The notes beneath the pieces were generated by a model. It was given only the letters and a program-made list of their open reading frames with translations, was not told where the DNA came from and did no database searches. DNA of 64,000 nucleotides from Bacteroidales bacterium. GTDB lineage: Bacteria; Bacteroidota; Bacteroidia; Bacteroidales; WCHB1-69. Position 1 is the first letter of the stretch, and each line of letters opens with the position of its first letter. Below, in pieces: positions 18,821-26,963 of this stretch. The position numbers and the translations under genes were made by a program. The stretch is taken from NCBI GenBank assembly GCA_017540505.1, contig JAFYAW010000026.1:17342-81341 (forward strand). The letters are read 5' to 3'.

Positions 18821-19413
18821 TATGCTTCAGCGGGAGCGGCTTCTTCGGTAGCGGGGGTTTCCTCGGCCGGAGCCGTTTCCTCTGCATTAGCGGCAGCCTC
18901 TGCGGCAGCAGCTTCGGCAGCTTCCTGAGCGGCCTTGGCGGCAGCAGCGGCCAGTTCGGCGTTGTGGGCGGCTATCTTGGCAGCCATAGCTTCCTTGACC
19001 TTGGTCTCGGCGGCCAGACGCTCCTTGACGATGGCGCGCTTCTTGTCGCGCTCCTCAATAGCCACGCTGTTGAGCTTGCTGTCCTTCTCCTTCTTCCAAG
19101 CCTCGAACTTCTGCTGGGCCTGAGCCTCGGAGAGGGCACCCTTGGCGATACCGCCTCTGAGGTGCTTCATCAAATAAACGCCTTCACGTTTGAGAATCGC
19201 ACGGGCCGTATCCGTAGGCGTGGCACCGGTCTCCAACCAATAGAGGGCGCGGTCAAAGTTGATGTTGAGCGTTGCCGGATTGGTCAGGGGATTGTAAGTA
19301 CCAAGATCTTCGATAAAACGTCCGTCTCGTGGTGCACGACCATCCGCAATTACAAGGTGGTAGAAAGGTTGGTTCTTTTTACCTCTTCTCTGTAATCTGA
19401 TTCTTGTTGCCAT
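18820..19413 (-). CDS. rpsP: 30S ribosomal protein S16 with long Ala/Glu-rich C-terminal extension
   Basis: The S16 core occupies residues 1 to about 85 ('MATRIRLQRRGKKNQPFYHLVIADGR' region). It is followed by a charged helical stretch and an Ala/Glu/Pro-rich tail, for a total of 197 residues, about twice the length of the E. coli protein. Extended S16 tails are known in Bacteroidetes. A TACTTTTG promoter box is at 19483-19490, leaving a leader of about 60 nt. Confidence 0.96.
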   Translation of the reverse strand: MATRIRLQRRGKKNQPFYHLVIADGRAPRDGRFIEDLGTYNPLTNPATLNINFDRALYWLETGATPTDTARAILKREGVYLMKHLRGGIAKGALSEAQAQQKFEAWKKEKDSKLNSVAIEERDKKRAIVKERLAAETKVKEAMAAKIAAHNAELAAAAAKAAQEAAEAAAAEAAANAEETAPAEETPATEEAAPAEA

Positions 19414-19482
19414 AAAATTTTAATTTTTAGATAATTATGTTAATAATAATCCCTGTAAAGAACTCGTCTTTTTTGGGGCGGC

Positions 19483-19490
19483 AAAAGTAC
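19483..19490 (-). promoter_or_regulatory. -7 box (TACTTTTG) of rpsP-rimM
   Basis: TACTTTTG on the minus strand, preceded by TTTG-containing AT-rich sequence, lies 69 bases before the rpsP ATG. Confidence 0.5.
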
Positions 19491-19580
19491 AAAATTTTTG
19501 TTATCAAACCGTTGGGGGTGTTGATAATTTTTTTGATTGGAATGATGGGAAAATTCCAAAGTGTTTCTTCATCCGCCGGC

Positions 19581-20159
19581 TCAAAAATCAAAACCGTTGA
19601 TTTCGCCGCGCGGGTGGATAATCGTGTATTTGGTGAAATGCTCGTCGGCGGTGAAGCCGTCACCATAATTAACGGATCCGTCAGCCTTTTTCTGCTTTAC
19701 CAACACATTGGAATAAATGGTTTTACTGCGCTGGTCCCAATTGATCTCCTCCGTTTCCAACGTGTCGCCCTGGACAACATCACAGATGACAACATTTTTG
19801 GAGGCCTTGTAAATGGCGTTGTTGATGGCGCAGGCATATCCGGCAGTAAGGACAGCCTGTCTCCGTCCCATCTCATTGAACGAGATGATGGTAACGCCTT
19901 TCGGACAATCCATATAGGAGGAGTCCCCGGAATAGCTGTTCATCAGCGGGGCTTTGACGATGAAGCTGGTTCTTCCCGAATCGCTGGTGGTAATCACCAT
20001 GTTCTCCGCCGACTCGTCAGGATAGCGGCCATTGTATTCCAACAGCTGTTTCTCCTTAGACGAAGAACTGCAACCAACAAAAAACATCATAAGGCATAGA
20101 GCCGTTATGATGTTTTTTGCGATTGGACTTGTGTTTCGGAAAAGAACCCAAGCCGTCAT
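19581..20159 (-). CDS. lptC: LPS export protein LptC (lipoprotein type)
   Basis: The 192-residue protein has a hydrophobic N-terminal segment with lipobox FVGC (Cys at 29), then the beta-jellyroll pattern of LptC ('YPDESAENMVITTSDSGRTSFIVKAPLM', 'CPKGVTIISFNEMGRRQAVLTA', 'GFTADEHFTKYTI'). It would link inner-membrane LptBFG to LptA in LPS transport. It is the last gene of the coaX-OMP-TPR-lptC operon, 6 bases after the TPR gene; the same order is seen in other Bacteroidales. Confidence 0.82.
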   Translation of the reverse strand: MTAWVLFRNTSPIAKNIITALCLMMFFVGCSSSSKEKQLLEYNGRYPDESAENMVITTSDSGRTSFIVKAPLMNSYSGDSSYMDCPKGVTIISFNEMGRRQAVLTAGYACAINNAIYKASKNVVICDVVQGDTLETEEINWDQRSKTIYSNVLVKQKKADGSVNYGDGFTADEHFTKYTIIHPRGEINGFDF

Positions 20160-20165
20160 ATCCGA

Positions 20166-21641
20166 TTATCTGACGGTGGTGTTCTCCTGAATCCAGCAGC
20201 CTACATGATAGGAGGAGCCGGCATTGAGACCACGTTTGAAGAGTTCTTCCTTGCTCGGGAATCTCAGCTTGGCGCGTTGCTGGTTGGCCTTTTCGGAACA
20301 GCTCGGATCAACGGCTACAGCTTTGGCGTACTTGTCGGCGGCTGCCCAAGCGCACGCGGCAGGGATTTCCTCACCACCGCATCTTCCGTAAGAGTTAGCG
20401 TAGAGGTCGCCAATCAGGATATACGCCTTGCCCATATTGGGTTGGGCTTTGAGAGCGGCGTAGGCAGCAGAACGGGCCTCAGCGTAAGAGTTCTTCAGTT
20501 GATAAGCCAGCGCAAGCATGTAGTTTGCATCACCCTTCTGCTCGTTGGTTTCGCTCATTCTCACAGCTTCCGTGAAGTAGTCGATGGCGGCATCCAACTC
20601 GGCAGGGTCTTTCTCTTTCGTGAAACTTCTCAGCGAGAGGTTACCCATCCAGTAGGCGGAACTGCGGTTCGGGTTGGCCTTGTGCAGGATTTCCAGAGCC
20701 TCTTTGAAAACAGGGCTGGTGACACACTCGCCGTTTTCGCTCTTCGACATGGTGATGACGATCTTGTTGACGGCGGAAAGGTCATCCTTGATTTGCGGCA
20801 GCTTCTTGCCATATACCTCTTCCAGCACCTGGCAGGAAGCATACGGGGTGATGGACTTTTCAATCTTACCCAACGATTTCTTGTAGTTCACGATATATTT
20901 CATCTGACGGGCCGTGTCTTTGCCCAGAGCCTTGGTCTGGCGGTCGTAGTTGACACCATCCAACTGGCCTTTATTATAGAGTTCCGTCAGGCTGTCGATG
21001 TCAGAAACGGCCTTTTCGTACTGCACTTGAGCATTATCAATGGAGATACCCAGATAGTCGGTGGCACGACCGTAGGATTCAATGACGATGGAGGTGTCCT
21101 TCGTGGCTTTGGTCATCTGCTCGGCCAGTCTGAAATAGGCATCCCAGATAGCCGGTTGGGTTTTCTCCTTCTCCATTTCCACTGACTGGATGAAGAGGTT
21201 CAGATTCTCCTGAATCAGATCAAAATTTTGAGCCAATTGTTTGCCTCTGTATTTTAATGTATTATAGGCTTTGAAACCCATGCAGTAGCCTTTGCTGAAC
21301 TTGTTCGGGAAATAGTTTCCACGAATGTCAAAGGAAATCAGAAGGGAATCAATCAAAAGCTCTTTTCTGGCAGAATCCTTTTCCACCTTGATAAGAGCAT
21401 CGAACAATGTCTGGGCGTTGGTGAAGATACCATCCCAAGCGCAGGGGCAGTGTTGCACGATGTACTGCCAGGCCTCGTATGCGTCCGTATAGTTCTTGGC
21501 CTTATAGAACATGTTGAACTGTGTCATCTTTTCCAGGCAGCTCAACGAATCTTCCTCCGTGGCACCGTATTTGTACGGGCATTGGGCGAATAAGGAGGAA
21601 CTTGCTAAAAGCAGAAATACTGCTACGAATAATTTTTTCAT
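20166..21641 (-). CDS. Exported tetratricopeptide-repeat protein
   Basis: The 491-residue protein has a signal peptide (ending 'SSLFAQ'), a central helical region (140-300) and C-terminal TPR-like units (about 330-470, e.g. 'AYWMGNLSLRSF...AAIDYFTEAVRM', 'GKAYILIGDLYA'). It probably acts as a periplasmic scaffold. It sits between an outer-membrane protein and lptC, suggesting a role in envelope assembly, but no direct function can be read. Confidence 0.8.
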   Translation of the reverse strand: MKKLFVAVFLLLASSSLFAQCPYKYGATEEDSLSCLEKMTQFNMFYKAKNYTDAYEAWQYIVQHCPCAWDGIFTNAQTLFDALIKVEKDSARKELLIDSLLISFDIRGNYFPNKFSKGYCMGFKAYNTLKYRGKQLAQNFDLIQENLNLFIQSVEMEKEKTQPAIWDAYFRLAEQMTKATKDTSIVIESYGRATDYLGISIDNAQVQYEKAVSDIDSLTELYNKGQLDGVNYDRQTKALGKDTARQMKYIVNYKKSLGKIEKSITPYASCQVLEEVYGKKLPQIKDDLSAVNKIVITMSKSENGECVTSPVFKEALEILHKANPNRSSAYWMGNLSLRSFTKEKDPAELDAAIDYFTEAVRMSETNEQKGDANYMLALAYQLKNSYAEARSAAYAALKAQPNMGKAYILIGDLYANSYGRCGGEEIPAACAWAAADKYAKAVAVDPSCSEKANQQRAKLRFPSKEELFKRGLNAGSSYHVGCWIQENTTVR

Positions 21642-21678
21642 CTCTTTATATGTTATTAGTAGGTTATTTCATTAAGAA

Positions 21679-22959
21679 TTAATCCATTTTCAAACGTTGG
21701 TACCATCTTTCCTGCAAAGTGAAGTTCAAGGTGCATCTGAAGTAGTTCTGCCGAATCAGGTTGTTGTCCAAGGTCCCCATTTTCCCGTATTCCAATGCAA
21801 GATTGATAGATGAATGTGTGTTGAAAGTGGTAAGGGGGAAGCCAACGCCGAGAGAGACTGCAAATTCGGTGATAGGTTTATTGCGTATCATGAAAATACC
21901 GGTGGAATACTTGGCACCCAAGCGGAACGACATCCGTTGTCCAAACTTGGCGGACTGGGGATTGGGGATGAATTGTACTCCTGCGGAGGTGACAATGGCA
22001 TTCTTGGTGGAGTCGCCACGACCCATCAGGCTGTATTTGGCCCAATTCTGCCAAGTCACATCGGCGGCCACAGTCAGCTTGTCCTTATACGTGTATGAAA
22101 GTCCGCCGCCGATAGCCTGCGGGAGGACCAGTCTGCCACCCTTACGCTCATCCAAAAGGAGTGTGTCATACGTGGTAGTAGTACTGTAATCGCCTGTATA
22201 ATAGTTGATAAAAGTTTTCTCCTTGGCCCAAATGTAAGCGGAGTTGCTATAAGTGGCCCCGAAGCCGAGGGTGTGGTTGTCCTTAATTTTCACCAGATAT
22301 TGCAAACCTCCAGAAAGATAGATGCCATCAATAAGATATGAATGAAGGATATAGGTGTTAAAATAGTTGCTGCCATCGAAGGAGGTGTTACTGGAATAGT
22401 ATAGCGAGCCGAACAAGTAAGATGCGTTCAGTCCGATGGAGAGGCCTTTGCAAATACGGAAAGCGTTGCCCCAGTAGAGCTGGTTGAGGCCGCCCTTGCC
22501 TGTATAGTTGTACGACACGCCGCCTATATCATCAAGAGTCTGTTTATCAGCGATATCATATCCCACCGTACTGTAAGGCACAATGCCCACCGATGTGCGC
22601 CAATGCGGCGTCACCGGAAGCCCGATGGTAAGGTAACCCGTTTTGGCATAGGAATTCTTTTGGGTGAGATTTCCCTGCCGGATGTTGGACACGTACAGGG
22701 AGGCCGCAGCGTCAGCCACAAACGAGAGCGAATCGAAAGCGGCGTATGAGGCGGGGTTCCTGAAATTGATGCGATAGGGATTCTGCATGGCGTAGGAAAC
22801 ACCGCCCATGCCATCCAGATGGCCGTTGGAGGAGGTGTTCAGCGACCCCACTCCGAAGCTCGAATAGGGCATACTAATCTCGTTTTGCGCCCGAAGAACG
22901 GGGGCAAAACCCAGCAGAAGCAAGATCAGAAATACGAACCTATTGTGTTTCAGAAACAT
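21679..22959 (-). CDS. Outer-membrane beta-barrel protein (FadL/PorV-like)
   Basis: The 426-residue protein has a signal peptide (ending 'APVLRAQ'), then 'SFGVGSLNTSSNGHLDGMGGVSYAMQ', typical of FadL-like/PorV-like Bacteroidetes barrels. The rest alternates amphipathic strands and ends with an aromatic C-terminal strand. The ligand is unknown. The start overlaps the end of coaX by 20 bases. Confidence 0.8.
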   Translation of the reverse strand: MFLKHNRFVFLILLLLGFAPVLRAQNEISMPYSSFGVGSLNTSSNGHLDGMGGVSYAMQNPYRINFRNPASYAAFDSLSFVADAAASLYVSNIRQGNLTQKNSYAKTGYLTIGLPVTPHWRTSVGIVPYSTVGYDIADKQTLDDIGGVSYNYTGKGGLNQLYWGNAFRICKGLSIGLNASYLFGSLYYSSNTSFDGSNYFNTYILHSYLIDGIYLSGGLQYLVKIKDNHTLGFGATYSNSAYIWAKEKTFINYYTGDYSTTTTYDTLLLDERKGGRLVLPQAIGGGLSYTYKDKLTVAADVTWQNWAKYSLMGRGDSTKNAIVTSAGVQFIPNPQSAKFGQRMSFRLGAKYSTGIFMIRNKPITEFAVSLGVGFPLTTFNTHSSINLALEYGKMGTLDNNLIRQNYFRCTLNFTLQERWYQRLKMD

Positions 22960-23674
22960 TTAAAATCAAGGTTTTAAACAAACCCAAAAGAACCAAATTT
23001 GGGGCGGCAAATATACGATTTTTTATCATTCCCGAAAGCAAGGGAGCATCACCTCCTGTCAGGAGTGTGATTAAGTCGGGATATTGGGCCTGATATCGAT
23101 GGATGAAGCCTTCAATTTCAAAGAGGAAACCGTTGACTGTGCCGGACAGGATGGACTCCTCGGTGGTTTTTCCAGTGATAGGGGCGGGCTGGAGAGGTTC
23201 CACCAACGGCAGGCGGGCGGTGAAGTGCGGCAGGGCGGCACAACGCATCCGCAAACCGGGAGAGATGCTGCCGCCCTGATATTCGTTGTCGCGGCTGACG
23301 AAGTCCGTCACCAGACAGGTGCCCGCCTGAATGACCAGCACAGGTGTGTTGGCGTACAGGGCATTAGCCCCGATGGCGGCGGCGATGCGGTCGGTGCCAA
23401 GAGTCTCGGGCGTATGGTATCCGATGGTCAGAGGCAGCCGCAGGCGGGTGGAGAATGTAAGGGTATGCACCTGGCCGGCAAGCCATTCTGAAAGTTGCGG
23501 GTGTGCGTTTCCCACAGAGGAGAGGATGGCGGCCCTCACCGCATGACGGGCAAACAGAGGCTGCAGCTCTTCAGGGGAAAGCAGCGTACTTTGTAACAAC
23601 TCCACAATTTCACCGTGCCTGTCGAAGATGGCAGCTTTCTGCCGGGTGTTGCCGATGTCAATTACTAAAAACAT
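22940..23674 (-). CDS. coaX: Type III pantothenate kinase
   Basis: The 244-residue ASKHA kinase carries out the first step of coenzyme A synthesis. Motifs visible: 'MFLVIDIGNTRQKAAIF' (phosphate loop, D6), 'LGTDRIAAAIGA' (pantothenate/ATP site) and 'QAGTCLVTDFV'. Length matches CoaX. It is the first gene of an operon with the barrel protein, TPR protein and lptC. Confidence 0.95.
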   Translation of the reverse strand: MFLVIDIGNTRQKAAIFDRHGEIVELLQSTLLSPEELQPLFARHAVRAAILSSVGNAHPQLSEWLAGQVHTLTFSTRLRLPLTIGYHTPETLGTDRIAAAIGANALYANTPVLVIQAGTCLVTDFVSRDNEYQGGSISPGLRMRCAALPHFTARLPLVEPLQPAPITGKTTEESILSGTVNGFLFEIEGFIHRYQAQYPDLITLLTGGDAPLLSGMIKNRIFAAPNLVLLGLFKTLILNVSETQ

Positions 23675-23709
23675 GCGTTAACTAACGAAATAATGAGTGT
23701 TTTAGTATG

Positions 23710-24321
23710 TCAGAAAAGGGTGGGCTCCCAATGGGATTTGCCTTCGGTCCGCGTGAAGGTGCGGGCCTCCTGGTTAAGGAATTTGATCTTACGGTTGATG
23801 CCCCAGCGGTAACCGCCCAGCTTGCCGCTGGTGCAGATGACGCGATGGCAGGGGATGAGATACATCACCGGATTGCTGCCGACAGCCCCACCCACAGGCC
23901 TTGCCGCCTTAGGCAGTCCGATACGGCGGGCGATGTTCAGATAGGTGGTGACCATACCGGATGGGATGTTCAGCAGATCTTGCCAGACAGCCAATTGGAA
24001 TCCGGTGCCCCACAGGTGCAGATCCAGTCGCCCGGCTTTTTCGGGTTTCCGCTTCAGCAGCCAAACAGCTTTCCTATGCAACTCCACCTGCCGACACCGG
24101 AAATATGCGTGCGGGAAATGCCGTTTCAACTGTTCGATAGGTTCCCAGCGCATCTCGCCGGGCATAAGGTAGCAGATACCCTTGGAAGTGGAGGCAATCA
24201 AGTAACGATGGGAGGCTACATTGACCAAACAGTAGTTGATGGTCAGCCGCTTCTCCTTGCCGGAAAACTCGCCCCTAGACATCGGAATTATCCGAATGGG
24301 ATAGGTATTGTTTTGTTCCAT
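23710..24321 (-). CDS. ogt: Methylated-DNA-protein cysteine methyltransferase (O6-alkylguanine repair)
   Basis: The protein of about 203 residues has the active-site motif IPCHRVI and 'GAVGSNPVMYL' in the C-terminal Ada-type domain, followed by 'LGGYRWGINRKIKFLNQE'. It would repair O6-alkylguanine by suicidal alkyl transfer to the cysteine of PCHR. The frame opens at 24393, but the ATG at 24321 follows a TATTTTTG box (24341-24348) and fits better. It is divergent from the PepSY-like gene. Confidence 0.92.
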   Translation of the reverse strand: MEQNNTYPIRIIPMSRGEFSGKEKRLTINYCLVNVASHRYLIASTSKGICYLMPGEMRWEPIEQLKRHFPHAYFRCRQVELHRKAVWLLKRKPEKAGRLDLHLWGTGFQLAVWQDLLNIPSGMVTTYLNIARRIGLPKAARPVGGAVGSNPVMYLIPCHRVICTSGKLGGYRWGINRKIKFLNQEARTFTRTEGKSHWEPTLF

Positions 24322-24340
24322 AACAATGTGAAATTGAATG

Positions 24341-24348
24341 CAAAAATA
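24341..24348 (-). promoter_or_regulatory. -7 box (TATTTTTG) of ogt
   Basis: TATTTTTG on the minus strand lies 19 bases before ATG 24321. It forms a divergent promoter pair with 24378-24385. Confidence 0.5.
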
Positions 24349-24377
24349 ATAAAAAATGTGATTTTGCGCTTTTTTTG

Positions 24378-24385
24378 TATTTTTG
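24378..24385 (+). promoter_or_regulatory. -7 box (TATTTTTG) of the PepSY-like gene
   Basis: TATTTTTG on the plus strand lies 26 bases before ATG 24412. Confidence 0.5.
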
Positions 24386-24411
24386 CCCTCCAATTGTAAA
24401 ATATTGAATGT

Positions 24412-26091
24412 ATGAAAAAATTTGGCCGCCTATTGCTTTTACTATTTGTCTTACAGGTAGTTATCTTTTCCAACAATATTCTTTCCGCCCAAAAGCTGAA
24501 ACCATCGGAAGTGCCTGCGGATGTAACGCAGACGCTGGAATTCCAATATCCGTACGTAAAAGTCACGGGTTGGATGAAAGATGGCAGCAATTATGTGGCC
24601 AACATCAAAGATGAAGGTTCCGCAGGCAAAGTCTATATTTCCTCCAACGGTACCTGGTTGCGCACCACGTTCAATGTGCCGCAAACCGAGCTTCCCACCA
24701 CCATTTGGGATTATGTGAGAACCAATTATCCCGACTTTATCATTGCCGTGTCCTGTTTGGAAGAAAAAGAAAATGAGAAGACGCGCTATTATCTGGAAGT
24801 GAAACCGGACGGTGTGGGGCAGCAGGCCTCCGTGCTGACGTTCAGCACAACGGGCAAGAATGAGCTGATCTCGCGTAAGGACCCGGACAATTTCAAAGAC
24901 CCGCTGGCTCCTGTTGAGAAACCCGCTCCGAAGCCTGTCGCCGCCAAGGAAAAAGAGACCAAACCGGCTCCTGCCAACTCCTCTTCCACAAAACCTGCAA
25001 CACCTGCCAAGCCTGCCCAGACCAAGCCTGCTACGCCAGCGAAACCGGTTGCCGAAAAACCCGCTCCTAAACCTGAAAACAAAAAACCAGAAGCCAAACC
25101 CGAACCCAAACCAAAGCCGGTAGCGGCCAAGGTGGAAGAACCCAAGCCCCAGAAAGAGGCCAAACCCGAAAAGCCCAAAAAAGAGAAACCCGAACCGGTC
25201 ATTACCGACGAGCAGGGCAATGTGGCCCTCAAGCCCAATGTTGTACCCGAAATTGTGAAGAAATCACTGACAAAGAAAATCATGCATCCTGAAGAACTGA
25301 ACTGGTACCTCATTGACAGCATGTATGTGGCCAAGTGTCTGAACACCGGAAAGAAAACGGCCTGCTACATCACCCCGCAGGGTATGTGGGAGAAGACCCT
25401 GACCGCCCTTACCGAGGAGTCGGTGACCGGCCCGATGCTGAAACATCTGAACGACTACTACAAAGGCTGGCGTTTCAAGTCGGCCATGAAGGAGCAGCGT
25501 GCCGACAAGAACGACAAGACGATGGTCGAATTTTATGAAAAGGCCAATTACAAATCCAAACTGGTGACCACCGCCCTGTTTGACAAAACCGGCAAGCTTA
25601 TCCGCACTATTGATCCCGACTACGAGTTGGGTGGTGGCAAAGCTTCTGGCAACGGCGAGGATGAAGACCTGATCAAGTACTATGAAAAAATGAACATGAG
25701 TTTGGAGAGCGACGATGCGCATAGCGTTCCCGAAAATGTGGTGGCGGTGTTCAAACTCAAATACCCCAAAGTGGCCAATGTGGAATGGAAAGAGGATGAT
25801 GACATGAACTATCAGGCCGTTTATTATAGCGCGAGAGGCAAAGAGATTTGCGTTATCAACAACTATGGCGAAATCGTAGAGACGATGGTGATGGGCAAAC
25901 TGGACAACCTCTCCAGTACGATTCAGGACAACATCAAGAAGGACCATAAGGGATTCAAAGTGGTGGAATATTATTCTGTGAAGAAAATCGCCGAAAAGCT
26001 GAATTTATACAAAGTGTTGATTCAGAACAAGAAGACCGGCGAAGAGGATGTCCTATGGTTCAACTTGTCGGGAAGACCCGTGGAATACTAA
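24412..26091 (+). CDS. Exported PepSY-like protein with Lys/Pro/Ala-rich linker
   Basis: The 559-residue protein has a signal peptide (1-26, ending 'ILSAQ'). An N-terminal pair of PepSY-like (BLIP-like) domains ('FQYPYVKVTGWMKDGSNYVANI', ~27-165) is followed by a highly charged K/P/A/E linker (~168-265) and further PepSY-like repeats in the C-terminal half ('KLKYPKVANVEWKEDDDMNYQAVYY'). Such proteins are periplasmic or surface proteins of Bacteroidetes with unknown ligands. The linker resembles wall- or periplasm-spanning spacers (TonB-like composition). Confidence 0.8.
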   Translation: MKKFGRLLLLLFVLQVVIFSNNILSAQKLKPSEVPADVTQTLEFQYPYVKVTGWMKDGSNYVANIKDEGSAGKVYISSNGTWLRTTFNVPQTELPTTIWDYVRTNYPDFIIAVSCLEEKENEKTRYYLEVKPDGVGQQASVLTFSTTGKNELISRKDPDNFKDPLAPVEKPAPKPVAAKEKETKPAPANSSSTKPATPAKPAQTKPATPAKPVAEKPAPKPENKKPEAKPEPKPKPVAAKVEEPKPQKEAKPEKPKKEKPEPVITDEQGNVALKPNVVPEIVKKSLTKKIMHPEELNWYLIDSMYVAKCLNTGKKTACYITPQGMWEKTLTALTEESVTGPMLKHLNDYYKGWRFKSAMKEQRADKNDKTMVEFYEKANYKSKLVTTALFDKTGKLIRTIDPDYELGGGKASGNGEDEDLIKYYEKMNMSLESDDAHSVPENVVAVFKLKYPKVANVEWKEDDDMNYQAVYYSARGKEICVINNYGEIVETMVMGKLDNLSSTIQDNIKKDHKGFKVVEYYSVKKIAEKLNLYKVLIQNKKTGEEDVLWFNLSGRPVEY

Positions 26092-26115
26092 GCAAACCAA
26101 ACCATTAACCAACCC

Positions 26116-26961
26116 ATGCAATACAACGAGATCAAACTCACCATCACGCCAGCCGAGCCGTGGAAGGATATCTTCACATCCATGATGGCCGATGCCGGCT
26201 GTGACAGCTTTATGGACGGAGAAAACGACAACGAGCTTCTCTGTTATATTCCAGTGAAAGATTACGATGAGGAGACCATCCGAAGCATTGTGGAAGAGCA
26301 CGGCTTCGACGGCGTGCGTGTGACCTGCGCGGTGCAGGCCATGCCCGACAAGGACTGGAACGCCGAATGGGAGGCCAACTACACCCCGGTGCTGATTGAC
26401 GACCGCTGCTATATTCGCGCCCCGTTCCACCCTGCCATGCCGGAAAGCGAATACGAAATCATCATCGAGCCCAAGATGTCGTTTGGGACGGCCCACCACG
26501 CCACCACCTTCCAAATGGCACAATACGTTATGGAGACCGACGTGAAGGGCAAATCCCTGCTGGATATGGGTTCGGGTACGGGCGTGCTGGCCATTCTGGC
26601 CCGCATGAGAGGTGCCTCGCCCGTGACGGCCATCGACAACGACGAGTGGGCCTACCGGAACGCACTGGAGAATGTGGAGCACAATCATTGCACCGACATC
26701 AAAGTCTTTTTGGGCGACGCATCCCTGCTTGGTACCGAAAACTACGACATCATTTTGGCCAATATCAACCGGAATATCCTGCTGAACGACATTCCCACAT
26801 ACGTGAAATGCCTGAATGCCAAAGGGTTGCTTTTTATGAGCGGATTTTACGACGGCAATGATTTGGAGGCCATCCGGAAATGTTGCGCCGCAAACGGCAT
26901 GGAATATGTCTCCCACAAAGTGAAAGACCAGTGGGTGGCGGTCAAATTCATTAAAGCATAG
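26116..26961 (+). CDS. prmA: Ribosomal protein L11 methyltransferase
   Basis: The 281-residue SAM-dependent methyltransferase trimethylates L11. The SAM-binding loop 'LLDMGSGTGVLAILA' is at about 152-166, and the substrate motif 'ANINRNIL' at about 214-221. The N-terminal domain starts 'YNEIKLTITP'. Start ATG 26116 is 24 bases after the PepSY-like gene, so cotranscription is likely. Confidence 0.95.
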   Translation: MQYNEIKLTITPAEPWKDIFTSMMADAGCDSFMDGENDNELLCYIPVKDYDEETIRSIVEEHGFDGVRVTCAVQAMPDKDWNAEWEANYTPVLIDDRCYIRAPFHPAMPESEYEIIIEPKMSFGTAHHATTFQMAQYVMETDVKGKSLLDMGSGTGVLAILARMRGASPVTAIDNDEWAYRNALENVEHNHCTDIKVFLGDASLLGTENYDIILANINRNILLNDIPTYVKCLNAKGLLFMSGFYDGNDLEAIRKCCAANGMEYVSHKVKDQWVAVKFIKA

Positions 26962-26963
26962 GT

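Noticed and set aside
20205-21185. A 326-codon plus-strand frame opposite the TPR gene
   Set aside because: Antisense shadow; composition follows the real gene.
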